NCBI GenBank assembly: GCA_015680685.1
Contig: MNCI01038234.1
Location: 137,932 to 201,931 of the forward strand
Source: Gnetum montanum
Taxonomy: Eukaryota; Streptophyta; Gnetopsida; Gnetales; Gnetaceae
DNA length: 64,000 nucleotides
Reading direction: 5' to 3'
Below the pieces are notes generated by a model. That model had not been told where the DNA came from and did no database searches. It was given only the letters and a program-made list of their open reading frames with translations. Made by a program: the position numbers and the translations under genes. Below, piece by piece: positions 45,661 through 56,725 of this stretch; positions within the stretch are counted from its first letter, which is position 1; each line of letters opens with the position of its first letter.

Positions 45661-46420
45661 AATAAATTAATTTCATTCTTGGTGATAACATTCCAAATGA
45701 GAGAGTATACCAAATCACATCAAATCACCTTCTACAATTCTAGTAGTGCTTGTACCAAAGAAGGAAAACAATGAATGGAGGATGTGTATTCATTCCAAGG
45801 TAGTGAATAGCATAACAATGAGGTATAGGTTTTTTATTGCAAGGATGGATGATATCCTTGATTTCATTACTAATGTAGAGATTTTTAGAAAAATTGAATT
45901 GAAGAGTGATTACCATCAAATGAGAATCAAGCGTGGTGATGGATGGAAGACCACTTTCAAAATATTGAATGGATTATTTGAGCAATTGGTAATGCAATTC
46001 AGGCTCATAAATGCATCTACTAAATTTATGAAGTTAATGCATGATGTACTCAAAGACTTGATTAGTAAGTGTTGTGTTGTCTTTTTTTTAACAATATTTT
46101 GGTGTATATCTCTAATGAGGAGGAGCACTTGGATCACTTGAGGAAAGTGCGTCTAAAATTAAAGGAGGCACATTTGGTGATCAATGTGAAGAAAAGTCAT
46201 TTCTTCAAGAGGAAAACCACATACTTAGAACATGTGATTCGGATGGAAGCTACAAAGGTGAAGGCAATTAGAGATTGGCTAACTTCTAACAATGTTGGGC
46301 AATTTTTATCAAAGGTTCATAAAAAATTTTAGTGGTATTTCTCAGTTTATGTTTACTTTGCTGAAAAGAATAGAGATTTCAAGTGGGGTGATAAAACCTA
46401 AAGAAGCTTTCACTTACTTA
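45661..46420 (+). pseudogene. Chromovirus reverse transcriptase, catalytic site lost
   Basis: 'VPKKENNEWRMCIHSKVVNS' (motif 2), 'RRIELK-SDYHQMRIKRGD'-type sequence (motif 3; Asp present in 'KSDYHQMRI'), 'TTFKILNGLFEQLVMQF' and 'INASTKFMKLMHDVLK' (motif 4). The next frame gives 'FNNILVYISNEEEHLDHL', where the family has F-D-D-I-L-V-Y-S, so both catalytic Asp are now Asn (GA-to-AA changes). It then reads 'KEAHLVINVKKSHFFKRK'. One frameshift lies near 46080. Confidence 0.85.
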
Positions 46421-46930
46421 AAAAAAATTACTAGTGAACTCATGCTTATAATTCTAGATTTTTAGAAGCTTTTTTTACGTCAATGTGGATGTAAGTGGAC
46501 TTTCCATTACTAGGGTACTTTTGCAAGAAGGTAGACCTATTGCTTCCTTTTCTAAAAAGATGAATGAGTCAAGGTAAAAATATACTGTATGTAAGAAGGG
46601 ATTGTATGTTATTCTTGAAGCAATCAAGCGTTGGATGTATTACTTGTTGCTCAAGGAGTTCACCTTAATAATGGACCACAAAGCACTTTAGTTTCTAAAT
46701 TTCCAAACAAGTTGAGAGCTAAATAAATGAAGTGGATTGTTGAGTTATAGAAATTCAATTTTATGCTCAAAAATAAAAGTGAAAAAGCCAATGTGATGGT
46801 TGATACATTATCCATGGTGCATGTGATGAATTTCAGCATACCTCATGTTGAAGGTATGGGTGATTTTGTTGATTTGTATGAACATGATCCAGATTTTAGA
46901 TAGGTTTGGATAACCCTCAAGCAACCATTA
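46421..46930 (+). pseudogene. Chromovirus RNase H fossil
   Basis: 'VNVDVSGLSITRVLLQEGRP' (usually D-A-S-x-x-x-x-G-x-V-L), 'PIASFSKKMNES', 'YTVCKKGLYVILEAIKRWMY' and 'LIMDHKAL' give the motif order of gypsy RNase H. Stops are present. Confidence 0.75.
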
Positions 46931-46970
46931 TTAAGTAGGATAGGCTAATGGAGGGATTATTATATTCAAT

Positions 46971-47205
46971 ATGAATCATTATTCAAAAATAGAAAGCTAT
47001 GTGTTCTTAATTGTGATTTTAGGAAAAAAAAATTTGTTTAAAAAGCACTATAGTGGCATGATAGGTTGCATGGGAAGGGATAAAACATTGGAGCTCATGG
47101 GTAGGTATTATTTTTGGCTAGATATGGAAATTAAAGTTTTAAAATTCATGGAGTGCTTGAATTGTTAAAAATTCAAAAGAGGTAAAAGTCACAACCTAGA
47201 AATTT
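46971..47205 (+). pseudogene. Chromovirus integrase, zinc-binding part
   Basis: 'HYSGMIGCMGRDKTLELM' and 'RYYFWLDMEIKVLKFMECLNC' represent the HHCC domain (H..H-x-G-x-x-K-T, W..., C-x-x-C), with the second His replaced by Cys and the reading interrupted by a stop at the second Cys region. Homology to integrase breaks off after 'FKRGKSHN' at about 47200 and resumes at 49800. Confidence 0.75.
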
Positions 47206-49800
47206 GCATAAATTTGGTTACTTAATTTAATACACATGATCAATTCTTTAATGTTGTTAGATGTGTTTCAATAGACTTGCTAATTGTTATTAGTGTTATT
47301 ATTATTGTTGTTGTTAATAGTTTCTTACATAAGTAAATGTAATTTACTTGCTAGGACATTTTGTTAAAATTTTATATCCTTTATTTTACTGCTATTGGAG
47401 CCTAGTTATAGATTTTCAAAAAAATTTATGATTAAATTTAAAAATCAAAATACCCTAAGAAGTCTTTCTTTCTATTAGTTATCATGCTTTCACAAGTATT
47501 TGATTACACATATTTTATTCTTTATGTCCATTTAGTGACATATATGCCATCCTTATTATGCACATTTAGTTATGCATATTTATTCTTTATTATGCATAGT
47601 TAATTATGCATCTTCTTATTTTATTATCCATATGTGATTATGTAATTCTCTATTCATGGAGTAATTATATATGCTAACTATATCCAAAACATATCCTTTG
47701 TTGCTTTTTGTCATTAAACTAGGATCTGGAGTTCATTTTTAATTATAATTAAATATTGCATAAATCACATTTATTAATGAAGTAGTGTAGGATGATGTCC
47801 TATCCAAAATATGGCCTTACCAAGGTGATGAGCATGCTCAAAAATGCTAGTTTTGATGCTTGATTCACTAGAATCAGAGTTTTAGTTCTTGAGATATCAC
47901 ATTTTCTAGTTTTCTAGAATATTGTAAAAGTAAATGTAAATGTAAGCATAAGTGTAAAAGCACATTCATGTGAAAATTGTATTATGTAGTATAAAATNNN
48001 NNNNNNNNNNNNNNNNNNNNNNNNNNNNNNNNNNNNNNNNNNNNNNNNNNNNNNNNNNNNNNNNNNNNNNNNNNNNNNNNNNNNNNNNNNNNNNNNNNNN
48101 NNNNNNNNNNNNNNNNNNNNNNNNNNNNNNNNNNNNNNNNNNNNNNNNNNNNNNNNNNNNNNNNNNNNNNNNNNNNNNNNNNNNNNNNNNNNNNNNNNNN
48201 NNNNNNNNNNNNNNNNNNNNNNNNNNNNNNNNNNNNNNNNNNNNNNNNNNTAATTTTGGAATAAAATAGTAATAATTATGTGACCATTTGTGCTTAGTTG
48301 GTAGTGGAAGCCATGAATCTTTTAGATACCCTCATTTGCATGTAGTAGTGGAGTGTTCTTTAGTGGGATCTATCCCATAAGAATAAGGGTTGTTGGATGG
48401 ATTTCTTACCCTAGATTTGTATTTTTAAGTTCATGTGAGACTATGGATTTTGCCAAGACCATGACATTAAGTAATTGAGTCTAGTGGAGTTACGATGAGG
48501 CATGGTCAAGACCTATCCTTCCAACGATATGTGTACCTTAGCAATTGAGGATGTTAGTAATGAAACTATTGCTAAGACTTGGCCATGAGTGACTTTTTTA
48601 GGGTCACAAGGCTAATTTGATAATAGTAATGAGGTTATTCCAAGAGTTGTTCATGAGTTCCTTTGGTAGTGAGGATAACCAAGACCTAGCCTTTGAAGAT
48701 TCTTGACTAAAATATACATTCTTTGGATTTTTGTTGGACATATTTATAATATTTTTGGATATTAAGATAGTTTAAAGGATAATTTGATGATAGTAGAAAG
48801 GTTATTATAAGATCTTATGGTTCTTGTTAGCAGTGAGAATAACAAAGACCTAGCTTTGAGAGATGCCTAGATAAAATATACATTTTTTGGATTTTTGGAT
48901 TTCTTTTGGGTAGTTGGAAAATTTGTGGCAGTTATGAACCTTAAAACATTTTGAAAATTTTTATTGAAAACCTTTACCTAGCCCATATCTTGTGACCTTT
49001 GGCCTAGAGCCTCTACTCTTCATGAAGAGGAAAATATAATAACCTTTCTTATTTTATGGATTTTAACTCTGGGATTTTGATGCAGAGTGCCTAGAGTAGC
49101 CATGGAAATACCATAAGAGGAACATGGGACAAAAGGTGTTTCAATTCTATATAACATGGATCTTTGAAACTAAATAATAATTTTTGTATATTTTGTATTT
49201 TTGTAAAATAGAGATCTTGTACACTTTTTGGATATTTGCGCAATGTACCTATTTTGTGAATAAATAATAAGGTATATTAAATATAAAATTTCCATCTATG
49301 CCATTTGAATTGTAAGATTACAAGGATGTTGTTTTGTTTCTAAGTGTGCTATATGTTTAGGAAAATTTAATATTATTTATTATATATTATTATTTTAATT
49401 AATTAACATTTTTAATTTAATTAATTTGTTTGTAAACTTTAAACTTGAATATCTTTATTTCTAGATGTTTGATTGAGGTAAAGCAAGTGTTTTTGGGATC
49501 TTTATTTTGTGTAGTATTTTATGATGTACTTAGTGAAATTTTTTAACATCTTCATTTTTATGGTTGTACAAAATTCCAAGTTTCTCCAAATAAATGTTTT
49601 TAAGTATATATGTAAGTAATAGAAAATTTTGTTGTACTATATTATTTTATTATATTTATGCTCCTAATTAATAATTTTTATCAATTTTGCCATGTCTTTT
49701 TAAGTTAGTAAATCAAGGTTACATCCAAATCCTTTGGATTTCATAGCATCTTTATTAGTTATTTATAGGATATTTATAGATAATTAATAGGGGTGTTATA
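47206..49800. mobile_element. Insertion in the chromovirus integrase, identity unknown
   Basis: About 2.6 kb separating the two halves of the integrase reading. It is AT-rich, contains a repeated 'cttgtggatttttggat'-like segment (48650-48900, 'aagacctagc' and 'aaaatatacattctttggat' each twice), and holds an assembly gap. The right end, 'aggggtgttata', resembles the ends of long plant gypsy LTRs (GGGGTGTTACA), so a solo LTR is possible, but the left end could not be fixed and no target duplication is certain. Confidence 0.4.
47998..48250. other. Assembly gap (253 N)
   Basis: Run of undetermined bases. No statement can be made about its content. Confidence 1.
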
Positions 49801-50460
49801 ATAAAGAAGTGGATGGACATTATACACCTTTGTTAATTCCTAAGGGATCATGGAAAAGTGTGTTAATGGATTTTATGATTGGTATTCCAAAATCCAAAAG
49901 TGGGAATGATGCTATTTTTGTTATGGTGGACATGTTCTCCAAGATGACATATTTTATTTCATGCAAAAATATGAGTAATGTTTTTCATGTGGTAAATTTA
50001 TATTTATAGCATGTTGTGAAGTTGCATGGTATTCCCTTGAATATTGTTAGTGATAGAGACTCTAAGTTTACTAGTCATTTTTGGAGGTCCCTTAGGAAAA
50101 TTTCAAGGATAGATTTGAATTTTTCTAGTGCATATCATCCATAGTTTAACGGCCAAACAAAGGTCATAAATAAATACTTGCTAAACATTTTAAGGTTTCT
50201 ATGTGATGGCTATCCTAATTGGTAGGAAAAGTTATTGTATCATGCTAAATTCTCTGATAATAATGCTTTTTAAGTTGCTATTGGTAAGAGTCCATTTGAG
50301 GTTAATTATTATTTTTATCCTAAGATGGTGGATAATTTAAGAGCTTGGAGGGAGAAGCTCAACTTAGTGTTGATTTTATGTAAGAGATGAGGGATCTTCA
50401 TGCACAAGTAAAATCAAAGCTTAAGAAGAAGATTGAAGAGAGAGTTCTCAAGAGGAATGA
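49801..50460 (+). pseudogene. Chromovirus integrase catalytic core
   Basis: Resumes with 'DGHYTPLLIPKGSWKSVLMD' and 'FMIGIPKSKSGNDAIFVMVD', the core start with the first catalytic Asp (MDF), then 'MFSKMTYFISCK', '[20 protein letters not shown]' (second Asp) and 'SSAYHP-FNGQTKVINKYL', where the catalytic Glu position (Q-T-E-V) is Lys. 'GKSPFEVNYYFYPKM' follows. Several stops, and the catalytic Glu is lost. Confidence 0.85.
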
Positions 50461-50930
50461 GGTTAATCAAAAGCCTAATTTTTCTGTTGGTAATTTAGTT
50501 TGGATGCAATTGTAAAAGAAGAGATTAAGAGGTGTCAACTTCTTCAAGTTGAAATCCAAGAAGATGGATCCTTTCAAAATCAGGGCTAAAATTAATGATA
50601 ATTCTTTTGAGATTGATTTATGCAATGATGTTGGTATGTCTTTTGTATTTAATGTTGTAGATCTGATGCATTTCCATGGACTGGTTGATGAAGAAATCAT
50701 ATAAGGCAGCATTGATGAGTTTAAGGATGCTATTGACAAGTCCAAACATTCAATGGAGAGGAAGATAATCATACTCAAAAAAATGAAAGCTTCTAGTACT
50801 CAAGGAGTGAAGAAACATGAGTACTTGGTCCATTGTAAGGATCAATCTATAGACGATGTTGTATGGATTCATGAGAACAAACTTCTTAAGTTGGACATCA
50901 CTTCTATGTAAGAAAATTTTGCTATAAAAC
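50461..50930 (+). pseudogene. Chromovirus integrase C-terminus and chromodomain
   Basis: After 'NFSVGNLVWMQL' and 'KSKKMDPFKIRAKINDNSFE' (integrase C-terminal module), 'FVFNVVDLMHFHG' is followed near 50760-50905 by 'IIILKKMKASSTQ', 'KKHEYLVHCKDQSIDDVVWI' and 'HENKLLKL'. The pattern E-Y-L-V-x-x-K-x-x-x-x-x-x-x-x-W matches a chromodomain, which targets insertion to marked chromatin. This places the element among the plant chromoviruses. Only a few stops in this part. Confidence 0.75.
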
Positions 50931-51685
50931 ATTGATCAAAACGTGCATATAACTGAATTGTACAAAATTACTAAAATGTGAAAATAAACCAAAAATTGAC
51001 CTCTAGCCATTGATGGTCTTGTTTGGACTATGTGAACATGTTTTGAAGAGTGTTTTGGATTCTTCTATTACACTAAATCTTAACAAAAATGGTGTATGCA
51101 GACTCTGAGTGTTTGTGATAGGGACCAAAAATTGTAACACTGTAGTGAGTTTAATATATGTTGGTACCTATTTTTTCTCCCATCAAGAACATTTTATAGG
51201 CTAGAAAATCAATTACCAAGGATTAACTTCAAGTTTAAATGGGAAATGTGAGATCATTCTTATGAAAACCGTTACAAAAAATTTAGTTGGTTTTGAATTT
51301 GAAATCATTTGTTTTCCAAAATGTGTAAATAGTTACATTATTCCACTTGGTCTCCATTTTAACCTAATATCCATCAAACCAAACTTTCATAAAATAAATA
51401 CATTAATCATGACAATAGTTTCTCTAAATATGAGTATTATCTTCCATGTATTAAAATGCATTATTTCTCAAACTTAATTTCTTATTTGGTAACTAAACTT
51501 TATAAATAAATCTAATGTTTATTTTAGGTCCTGTCATATGTGAATTTTTTCTATTAATTATATGCACAAATTGAATATGAGAAAACATCACAATTAAATA
51601 AGAGTTTCATTAAGACTATAAAATTGTACATAAAAAGATATTACATTATGGACCCAAGTCTCATTTGAACTACATGATCCTTAAA
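50931..51685. other. AT-rich junction of chromovirus end and Copia 3' end
   Basis: Expected to hold the 3' LTR of the minus-strand Copia element and possibly remains of the chromovirus 3' LTR. No LTR ends could be proved because no second copy of either is in the window. Confidence 0.35.
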
Positions 51686-51938
51686 TTACATGAGAGGTAT
51701 TCTTTTTGTCAAAGGATTAGCTATCATAAATTTAGTGCTTATATGTTGAATGGTCACTTTCTTTTCCTTAATACGTTTTCTTATGTCTAAGTACTTTATG
51801 TCGATGTGTTTACTTTGACTGCCACTCTTATTATTCTTAGTCATAAAGATAGTATTTGAATTGTCACAAAAAATTTCTAATGGCCTCGATATAGAATCTA
51901 CAATTTTAGAAACTAATATAAAACTCTTCAACCATACA
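51686..51938 (-). pseudogene. Copia RNase H C-terminus (split by element 2)
   Basis: 'FCDNSNTIFMTKNN' (catalytic Asp), 'SKHIDIKYLDIRKRI' and 'HISTKFMIANPLTKRIP' form the end of Copia RNase H. The frame is open from the stop at 51686 to the insertion point and continues on the far side of Athila-like element 2 at 60241, in register, if one 5-bp target copy is counted. 'MIANPLTK' has Asn where the last catalytic Asp (A-D-x-L-T-K) should be. Confidence 0.9.
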
Positions 51939-52786
51939 CGATGAATCGTGATTCATTAGGTCGCAATATCGTGCTTGCGATATCGCATACGTGATATCAT
52001 GGCCTGGCTTGCAATATCGTGGCTCCTATGCAAGCCTATAAATACACCTTAGGCACATAGTGAAGGTAGTTTAGTTTCTAGTTAGAAATTAGTTTTCATT
52101 GTTAGTTTTTTCTCAACCATTTCTCCCAGTGGATGCTCATAGTGTGATGATTGTAATTGTATGGCACCTTTATTCGAGTGTGACATACTTGGACATGCAC
52201 ATAACTGAAAATAAGGATCAAGATTACTTCATCATTGTAGCATTCACTTAGTTTAATTATTTAACTATTATTGTTATTTATTTCTTTTGTAGTTAATCTC
52301 TCTTCACCTTAAACTCCTTAAACATGGAATGAGTACGACTTAATCATGAGCATTTAAGTGTGACTACTTGGTAGCCCAGTAGCATACCTAGGATTTGCGC
52401 TTCGTAATCCCAGTAGTAGTCATGCACGAAGTCCAAGATGTGTATGGATGATTAACGAATGAATGCTCATTGCACTTAGGCTAGGTTAGATTCTCTCTCC
52501 TATTTCCTCTTAGCTTAACTCTCTCTTCCTTTTCCTCCTAGCTTAGCTAAGATTATTTTGAATTGTCTCAAGGAGTAGCATTAGTTTAGGAACATATCAT
52601 ACACCTCACTCTAGACTAAATCATACATGATAAAGCCAATACTAGTCTAGGTGGGAAGACAGAAAATTGTGATCAACGAGTAACTATCTAAATACGATAA
52701 CTAGCCTATCTGCGGAGTTCGACCGGATCATGCATGAAATGTTTGTATTCATATGGTTGAGTGTAGGGGTACCTCACCAATCATCA
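51939..52786 (+). repeat. Athila-like element 2, 5' LTR
   Basis: 848 bp, starting CGATGAATCG (the TG end mutated to CG) and ending ATCA. GCGATATCGC-type palindromes at 51960-52020, TATA box TATAAATA at 52037-52044. Confidence 0.9.
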
Positions 52787-52804
52787 TTGGCACCATTGCT
52801 AGGG
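52787..52804 (+). other. PBS of Athila-like element 2
   Basis: TTGGCACCATTGCTAGGG follows the LTR end ATCA immediately; same type as in element 1. Confidence 0.7.
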
Positions 52805-52919
52805 ACAGTGCTAGTTATTTAGATTAGTTATATCATACAAGATTGCTATAAGAAAGTATTCGTGATATATCTCTTAGAAAAGAAATTAATTTTAATTAAG
52901 TCACACATGGTTCACAACA

Positions 52920-54390
52920 ATGTCTCTCTCACAAGACTTTGACAACGCAACAATGAGTAAGGAAATTCATTGGAGAACCAACAAATTGTATGATGATGAA
53001 GATAAAGTTTTGAGTACTCAACCTTATGCAAGAGTCCTCTACATTCATGAACACCCCAACGATACTCAAAGACTTTCTTCATCCAACTCTGACACCTCTA
53101 GTAAGGATGAGACATCCCATAGAACGAGGAGGCCCGAAAGGCCTAGGACCTTCTCAATAACTAATAGGAATCTATTAGGGGATGATTGGAAAACACAAAA
53201 AATTCATAATGAGTTTTACAGTTCCCTCTCTTCCTCTACCCCTTCAATGTCATATTGTGACATAGATGACTATCTTTCAAGGGATCGACATAGAACTAAA
53301 AGTCGAGCTCATAAAGAAAATCGAGAATGCCAACATGAACAAGGACAACATCATCCCAACGCACAAACTCAAAACCCACTTAGTGATGATGAACCCCTAT
53401 TGGCCACTAAGATCCTAATGCTTGTACAATAGGCTATTCAAATATCCCATAGGCATCACAAGGATAGCTTTCTACCCAAGCTTGATTTAACCAGCTTTCC
53501 CAAGTTCTTAGGAGGCTATGAATTAGATTCACAACAACATTTACAAGTCTTATACGATGCTTGTGCATGGAAAAATATTGATAATGGATGGTAAAAAATT
53601 AAGCTCTTTCATATTACAATTTTTGGCCAAGCAAAAGTGTGGTATAGATCGTTAAAACCAAAATTAATTCGCTATTGGCCAACAATGGTAGAACTCTTCA
53701 ATGAAAGATATCAAACCTATGCGAGAGTGTCAACCTTGAGGAGACAAATCCAAGAGTGGAAAAAAGCACAACATAAACCCTTGGACTTGGCCTTAGAAAG
53801 ATATTATGCATTGTTAAACAACTAGCTAGGCCATGGGTTCTCCGAGGAAAGGCTAATGTACCATATCATACATGGGCTCCGTAATGAAACAAGGGAAACC
53901 CTAGGGATGTATGCCCGAGGTCGACTATACGAGCTACAAATCCATCAATTCCAAGAGCTTATAAAATGGGTAGTAAAAAAAGAATGAGAAATGGCTAAAT
54001 GGGAGAATGTTGAAAGCTCTCAATGGGACCAGAATCTCGAATTAGCAAAGGTTTGTAACAATAAAGAGGAGAAATCAAATCACTTGGAGGAAATGCAACT
54101 GTTTCTACCTTTGCGAATGCAATAATCACTAGATGAAATCGAGGTAAAGATCAGTAAGATGACATAATGGGTGCATGGAAAATATGGAGAATATGCTAAC
54201 AATAGTAGAGGCACAACTATGCCAAATCAAGAAATAGGACATGACACCATGCAACAATCAGAACAAAGGGTAGAAGATAATAAGAATAAGAAATCAACTG
54301 CCAACTTTTGATATCAATGCAATGTTTGTCTGTACGATCATCCAAAAGGCCAATGCCGAGTTTTGTCACATTTACATGAGCATTGAGGAG
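52920..54390 (+). pseudogene. Athila-like element 2 Gag
   Basis: ATG 52920 opens a 170-codon charged N-terminal region (Ser/Asp/Arg-rich). After one stop the capsid core continues in the same frame: 'DLTSFPKFLGGYELDSQQHL', 'FGQAKVWYRSLKPKLIRYWP', 'MVELFNERYQTYARVSTLRR', 'LDLALERYYALLNN' and 'RNETRETLGMYARGRLYEL'. The knuckle 'CNVCLYDHPKGQC' (near 54318-54357) has the CX2CX3HX4C spacing. About seven stops are spread through an otherwise single frame, so this is a lightly decayed Gag, better preserved than that of element 1. Confidence 0.85.
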
Positions 54391-56100
54391 GAATGTTACA
54401 TCTAGATTTTGTACAAAAATATCAGGTTCAACCACAATGGCAAAAGCCCTAGTCGCGGGGGAGGCCATCGCCAACCCGACCATATCCTTTATATGTTCCA
54501 ATGCCAAATGCTTACTATGTTCAACATCCTATTTCTCCAACTGGATCATCATCCTCTACTTCACCTCATCATTATCATTCTCAAAAATACTATCCACTCA
54601 TATCCTCTTTGCCAAGGTGGCCACCTGATGTACCTTACACTTTTCCTCAACAACAATATTCTCATCCTTCACCTCCTTCTACATTGCTACTAGTTGTTCT
54701 AGAAGGTTTTTCACTATAGCATCAAACCACGAATGTTACTTGTGCTACTACTAACAATAGAATTGGAAACCCACCACACCAAATGTGTCCCTTCTTTAGA
54801 CGTGACCGTCGAAAAGGACTCCTCAATTTTGAAACCATTGCATCCTCCAACCCAACACAAGTCCAACATTGTGGTGCATCTTCTTCTTTGAACCCAACAC
54901 CTCATGTTACTTTATCAGGGCCACCAATCAAAGCTCTAACAACCATGCAGCCTAGTGAATCTAGCCATGAAGGGAGACATATCGATCCTTGCATACCATC
55001 TTATAGTCACAGGTGCCATAGTGGGTCCGCTCCTTATCACATGACCACATAGTGGTGCCATAGTGGGAATGGACAGGGTGTGACATCAAGGGGACTTGTG
55101 GATTCTCTTTGGTAACATCTATAGGCATTCTCATGTAGCTTGGTTGTACTAAAATCCTTATAGATCTAATGAAAAATTGGAGTAAGAATAATCAAAAGGA
55201 ACTTAATCAAGAAAACTCAATGTTGTTCTAGGGGGTCCCACTGGAAAGACATGCACTCATGCCTGAAGGTAGGTAGCTTCTATGGCTTAAGCATTCATTT
55301 CAAAAAAAATGAAAAAAAAGAAGAGCAAGAAGAGTGTGCCAAAGTGGCCACACAAAAAGAAAAAAAAGAAAAGATCAAGCTCAAAGTACCATAAAGCAAT
55401 TCTGAATCACTCCTCCCTTGAACAAAATGCTAAGTGATCATATTCCTTGCTATCATGAGCTCTTATGGTTGTCCATCATTGGATGAAACAATGCGATGTA
55501 ACTGGTCATAGGAATGGACTTGGTCCTAATTTAGGACCAATAGGTTAATGACACCTTAATCATGCCTTACATTGAGGATTCTTTATTCCCTAGGCCAGTT
55601 ACCTCATTTCCCACTCTTTGCAATTCCTTCTACAATTCATCCCATGTCACTGTTCATGTAATTGGGACTTATGACTTGTATAGCATTGAATTTATACCTC
55701 ATCATACTATTATTTACACATGTGTGTTTTTTGAAATTGGTGTAGATTGCATTTAACCCTTCAAGTACCTACAAACATTTTAAGGTGTGGTTACGCAAGG
55801 GCATTATAAGTTGGAACCTACTTTGGGGAGGACCCACTTGCGTAACTTTTGTAATTTGTACTTGTCGCATACCACCACATCATTTTATACCCTCGAAGAA
55901 CTTCATTACCAAATCTATTCTTTTCCTTATCATCCTTTTAGTTCAAACGTTCCTATGTGTAAACACATGTCCTTTTTCCTCATACTCTTCATGACTTTCA
56001 TTGCTAGATTTCACACCATTATCCTTTTTGTGCCTTCAAGCCTAATTAATATTACCTTGGACCCTTTCCATCAACTTCAAGTCCTTCATTTTTGAGTCAA
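54391..56100 (+). other. Unassigned middle of Athila-like element 2
   Basis: Lies where protease and pol would be expected. Short Pro/His/Ser-rich open frames (for example 54501-54719, 54783-55052) continue a Gag-like low-complexity tail, and 55562-56095 holds chance frames. No D-S/T-G, YVDD or integrase motif is visible. Confidence 0.5.
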
Positions 56101-56144
56101 AAATTTCAAAAAATCTATCAATTTTTCCAAGTACCCCATTTTAA

Positions 56145-56240
56145 ACACGGCGCAATATTGCATATGCAATATCGTGTCTGATGCGATATCATAGATGTGC
56201 TATCACGTGCACAATTTCATGTCCCATAAGCACTATAAAT
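56145..56240 (+). promoter_or_regulatory. Internal U3-like promoter block
   Basis: Contains 'ggcgcaatattgcatatgca', 'atatcgtgtctgatgcgatatcat' (as two parts) and 'tgctatcacgtgc', the same kind of GATATCGC-derived repeats as the start of this element's LTR. A TATA box CTATAAATA follows (56233-56240), with nearly the LTR spacing from repeats to TATA. It lies ~490 bp upstream of the 3' ORF. Confidence 0.55.
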
Positions 56241-56725
56241 ATGGACCCCATCATGAATGTCAACATCATTTGCAATTGTTTAGGTGGGGAAATTTTTCAA
56301 ATTTTCTTCTACAACTTGCAACTTGTTCATCTCTTATTCCAACAGCCATAACTCGCTTACTAGTGCTCCAATTTTCATTTTGATCGAACCTATCTGAACC
56401 TAGAGTGTTCAACCAAGTCATGGGGGAGGGGTACACCCTGAATTGTGCATAAATTTTTTGAAATTCATCATCACCAAAAGGACACTATCAATGGTAATTA
56501 ATTATAAACATGTGCCAAAAATAATTTCATCTCCTCACTTATACCAGGAAATTAAAATTGTGACGCCACCTAATCAAAGTGGGGTAAATATTAAAAATTC
56601 TTGGGGACATTTTCACAAAAATTCCTAACTTCAAATCACATGGAATTAGAGATGAATCTATTAATGCAAGAAGTAAGGTATAACTTAACTTTTTAAGCAG
56701 CCTTACTAACCCCGTGTGATTGTAG

